From NCBI GenBank assembly GCA_002103075.1, contig DABG01000017.1, forward strand, positions 1 through 37,077: a stretch of 37,077 nt of DNA, given 5' to 3'. This stretch comes from Candidatus Gastranaerophilales bacterium HUM_9 (GTDB taxonomy: Bacteria; Cyanobacteriota; Vampirovibrionia; Gastranaerophilales; Gastranaerophilaceae). This document shows positions 35,101 to 37,077 of the stretch, piece by piece; the first letter of the stretch is position 1; every line of letters starts with the position of its first letter. The notes beneath the pieces are model-generated. The model was not told where the DNA came from and made no database searches. It worked only from the letters and a program-made list of their open reading frames with translations. The position numbers were made by a program, and so were the translations under genes.

Positions 35101-37077
35101 GGTGAAACTAACCCTGATGTTACAGTGGAAAGATTAGCTAATACTGCAACTTATGGTGCAGGGTTCTATAATTCAGGCATTGCCGAAGTTACAAAATCAA
35201 CGTTTTTAAATAATGATGCAACTAAAAACGGTGGAGGTATTTATAACGGTTTTGTTTTAGATGTCCTTTATTCAGATTTTCATAATAATACAGCCAAAGA
35301 AAATGGTGGTGCTATATATTCTGTAGATACAAGTAATTCTGAATATGGAAATTCACCATCTTCTATTACTATATATAAATCTAATTTTTATACAAATTCT
35401 GCCAAAGAAAATGGGGGTGCTGTTTATTTAGATAAAAGTAGTAATACTACAGAAGCAAAAGAAAATATTATAGACTCATCTATTTTCGGTACACCTTATC
35501 AATTGGGTAATACAGCTAATAATGGTGGTGCAATTTATAATAGTGAATATTCAAAAACTAAAATTAATGCCTCTTCTTTCTTGAATAATAAGGCTTCAGA
35601 TAAAGGTGGAGATATTTATAACGCTGGTGTTATGACTATCTCAAATTCTTATTTTGGTGATTTTGGTTCTACAATAAAAAATGGTTATTATGTTTATTCA
35701 AAAGGTGGATTAAAGAGGGTAACATCAGTATCTAAAATAGATAAAAATCTAAATGAAAACTTGGATTATACTTATGGTCAAAAAATTGAAAAAGCGATTT
35801 CTGGTGGAACTATTTATAATTCTGGTACAGGTGATTTAACCATTAAGAAATCAACTTTTAAAAACGCAGTTGCTGTAAAGGGTGGAGCTATTTATAATGA
35901 CGGTAAAACGACTGTAACGGGATCTACTTTTACTAATAATTCAGCATATGCATCTGGTGGTGAAAATAAAAATGGTGGAGCTATTTATAATGGTGGTAAT
36001 TTAACTGTAAGTAATACTAAATTCGATAAAAATAGTGCAAATAATAATGGTGGTGCTATTTATGTTGCAGAAAGTACAACGACAAATATTGCAAATTCAA
36101 CATTTACGAATAACTCTGCAACGAATGGTGGTGCTATTTATGTAGGACAAGATAGTAGCGTTACTATAACAGATTCTAATTTTACTAATAATACTGCTAC
36201 AAATAATGGTGGTGCTATTTATATGGACAAAAATAGTACAGTTACTATAAATGCTATAAAAGCGAATGTAACCTTTAGTGGAAATAAAGCTGGCGATAAT
36301 TCAAATTCTATTTATATGGATAATAATTCAACCCTTAATCTTATTGCTAATAATAAACGTAAGATAACAATTAAGGATAATATAGAAGTAGCCGATAATA
36401 CAGCAAAAATAGGAATCAAAACAATCGGTTCAGGAGTGGTAACGATTGTAAATGAGTCAGCTCTATCAGATAATATTGTGACTTTAGAGAATAACTCAAG
36501 AACAAGCTTACAAAATTCAAAAGTTGGAGTTACAACATTTAAAAGTTTAGAAGTAAACGGTACATCAAGAGTATCAATAGACGCAAGCTTAAAATCAGGA
36601 CAGGCAGATAAGATACAGGCAGAAACAGTTAGTGGTGATGGTAGAGTTGTCGCTAATTCTATCAATATTATTTCAAACAGTAAAACCCCTGTAGATATAA
36701 ATGTTGGTAAAGACTCTGTGATATCTAGCGTAACAACAAACAAGGCAGAAAGTGCAGAAGCTACATACAAACTTAAATCATACTACGACGAAAACGGTAT
36801 GTTGAGAGTTTTAGCTTATGGTCAAAAAGCAAAACCAGCTGCTGTTTCTGCCCCTGTTGCAGCCCAAATCGGTGGCTACCTCGCTCAGATAAACTCTTAC
36901 GACCAAGCATTCATGAATATGGATATGAATATGCTTGTTCCTCAATCTGAACGTGATAGAGAATGTAACTGTCATTCTGATTCTCGTCATTCTGACCATC
37001 ATTGCGAGGAACGAAGCAATGAAAGTCCAAAATGTTCAGAATCCCCTCAAACATGTAAGGGAACAACCCAAGACCGT
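32191..37077 (+). CDS. Pmp-repeat autotransporter, N-terminal part (partial)
   Basis: 1629 codons, open to the right edge, all in one frame. I prefer ATG 32191 (GGAG six bases upstream); an in-frame ATG at 32179 with AGGG is the alternative. A signal peptide (MTNYIKNSFLVLLLLVLLNC, cleavage after AIAK) directs export. Residues to about 825 are a beta-rich passenger; 827-1350 carry about 17 polymorphic-membrane-protein repeats (GGAIYN with FxxN). A linker (KPAAVSAPVAAQIGGYLAQ) then leads toward the beta-barrel, which lies outside the window. The final ~37 codons are a palindromic repeat inserted in frame. Such proteins are surface adhesins; the target is unknown. It is divergent from ribE. The cut by the window is certain; whether the gene is intact beyond it cannot be seen. 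Confidence 0.85.
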   Translation, partial: MTNYIKNSFLVLLLLVLLNCAAIAKTVTVKDDIGFQQALRNDKVNSIIIKTTKYNPKLTYITGYDFNKDSIWNNGYVLDKNLSISGSVNPLGDMNETALALVLYNTVDLTKYNLSLKNISVSNFSEEINFNDAPFFMVGVGHKLTLNNASLQTYLSDNFHGNMIENKGIIDLYSARLIGFNEAQTKDERLYNIKNNGTVNFKSGKNIVYNGITADDGKGTTNISGGKVIFDCDAGLKQETVKISKGMININPENVEVNNFINNAKNGIVFTYDEMEQDETLGKEFFTKNSLSDVTLRNTNISGKGSIRIEANVVVDDSSNISQTIYLPSLVKLTRESVTTKVLMFYYNVYDKKGNLVGADKRSDELVNYDKNKYVFKQVLITEDESGKKYDIPLKKVEYVEKTFTTTKRNRANSLTSNADNIKGVVNNNAVLNLTGGTITKKIVGKGQTNIVGEVKNESKFENSFLAIDTTASFITNANLIKRGTNIFNNGEIHLTGGSFIVGLMGRGDLYIDGNVGNKSKLDEGSLVISEKANFVTNASKLGYYFPEQEGEEVYGIRTLANKGTLILTGGSLTTVYAVSNTGKIDDCDVTKGLVYISGKVKFLPFTYLGYDDDYNEVQKIYTPKVYQWIDISKKGNLTANADTLKGNVVNIGNLNLNGGILDIDYSDTRDFAVQNQNKMNVTTTMIQSDIDNFGTLNIKDSIIGTTDDETSVSTNDSELIWNTKTLNISSSKNNQTVFSNIQGLTLLNTASSDISLNGKKYKSLVGKATFTGNILFKLNNATGNGGVIANILNGTNYIPVVIMIGKNIGDNDALRSEFNSNTAINGGTIYNEGNFTVKQYRFDNNSANLGGAIYNESGTFNLSNSVFNNNTAEMSGGAIYNNYERYNPDNSKKLFDRFNVSNSTFNKNVAKSFGGAINNYGVMTIKNSVFNENQAEYGGGVSNSADMTISNSVFGSNKYTYYYHISSLNGETNPDVTVERLANTATYGAGFYNSGIAEVTKSTFLNNDATKNGGGIYNGFVLDVLYSDFHNNTAKENGGAIYSVDTSNSEYGNSPSSITIYKSNFYTNSAKENGGAVYLDKSSNTTEAKENIIDSSIFGTPYQLGNTANNGGAIYNSEYSKTKINASSFLNNKASDKGGDIYNAGVMTISNSYFGDFGSTIKNGYYVYSKGGLKRVTSVSKIDKNLNENLDYTYGQKIEKAISGGTIYNSGTGDLTIKKSTFKNAVAVKGGAIYNDGKTTVTGSTFTNNSAYASGGENKNGGAIYNGGNLTVSNTKFDKNSANNNGGAIYVAESTTTNIANSTFTNNSATNGGAIYVGQDSSVTITDSNFTNNTATNNGGAIYMDKNSTVTINAIKANVTFSGNKAGDNSNSIYMDNNSTLNLIANNKRKITIKDNIEVADNTAKIGIKTIGSGVVTIVNESALSDNIVTLENNSRTSLQNSKVGVTTFKSLEVNGTSRVSIDASLKSGQADKIQAETVSGDGRVVANSINIISNSKTPVDINVGKDSVISSVTTNKAESAEATYKLKSYYDENGMLRVLAYGQKAKPAAVSAPVAAQIGGYLAQINSYDQAFMNMDMNMLVPQSERDRECNCHSDSRHSDHHCEERSNESPKCSESPQTCKGTTQDR
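34669..36260 (+). repeat. Polymorphic outer-membrane protein repeats (about 17)
   Basis: The encoded motif GGAI(Y)N, or a variant such as GGTIYN, GGAVYL or GGDIYN, recurs about every 20-60 residues, alternating with F(T/N)NN(S/T)A. Examples are at 34669, 34741, 34822, 34936, 35233, 35311, 35527, 35884, 35974, 36052, 36127 and 36208. In Chlamydia Pmp proteins these motifs form the turns of a right-handed beta-helix. Confidence 0.85.
36967..37077 (+). repeat. Palindromic repeat inside autotransporter coding sequence
   Basis: From about 36967 the frame encodes a Cys/His/Arg/Ser-rich stretch (CNCHSDSRHSDHHCEERSNE) unlike the rest of the protein. The DNA contains ATTGC-GAGGAACGAA-GCAAT, TTCAGAATCCCCTCAAACATGT (a relative of the reverse complement of unit E) and ends CCAAGACCGT, the border found in the intergenic islands. 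Confidence 0.75.

Overview
The window is low-GC bacterial DNA of a diderm organism. It carries two autotransporter-type outer-membrane proteins, one cut at each edge, and a housekeeping set (mutS, gatD, rph, ribBA, ribE) in standard genetic code. The combination of Pmp-type GGAIYN repeat autotransporters, a secreted protein with RLxRLE repeats, several small lineage-specific proteins, and frequent weak or absent Shine-Dalgarno sites resembles non-photosynthetic gut relatives of Cyanobacteria (Vampirovibrionia/Melainabacteria, order Gastranaerophilales). That assignment is an inference from protein style, not from a marker search.

Layout. 1-160 is the tail of an autotransporter beta-barrel. 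161-529 is a gene-free mosaic of palindromic repeats. mutS (minus) is divergent from a small anchored protein and a gatD-like amidotransferase. 4619-16087 is one 3822-residue gene and the centrepiece of the window: it holds a RelA/SpoT-like synthetase signature, a calpain-type Cys/His/Asn protease signature, long helical repeats and an unusual C-terminal TTCC...DNIE domain. Two small genes with near-identical ribosome-binding sites follow it. Then come a secreted RLxRLE-repeat protein, 5-formyl-THF cyclo-ligase, a repeat island, a coiled-coil protein behind an array of TAACC motifs, a lone sugar-type ABC permease, a phosphohexomutase and a CBS/CorC membrane protein.

After a second repeat island and a PHP-family hydrolase, a tight operon runs 24942-28323: membrane protein, zinc ribbon, RNase PH, a metallophosphoesterase-like protein with lost metal ligands, and a HAD phosphatase. 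A third repeat island, a small membrane protein, and a minus-strand ribE-ribBA-GNAT operon follow. The window closes with the first 1629 codons of a Pmp-repeat autotransporter whose last part is an in-frame palindromic repeat.

The intergenic islands share interchangeable modules (families A-E below) that meet at a common CAAGAC(C/A)G border. The same kind of module sits inside the autotransporter coding sequence at the right edge. No rRNA, tRNA, CRISPR array or transposase gene was seen.
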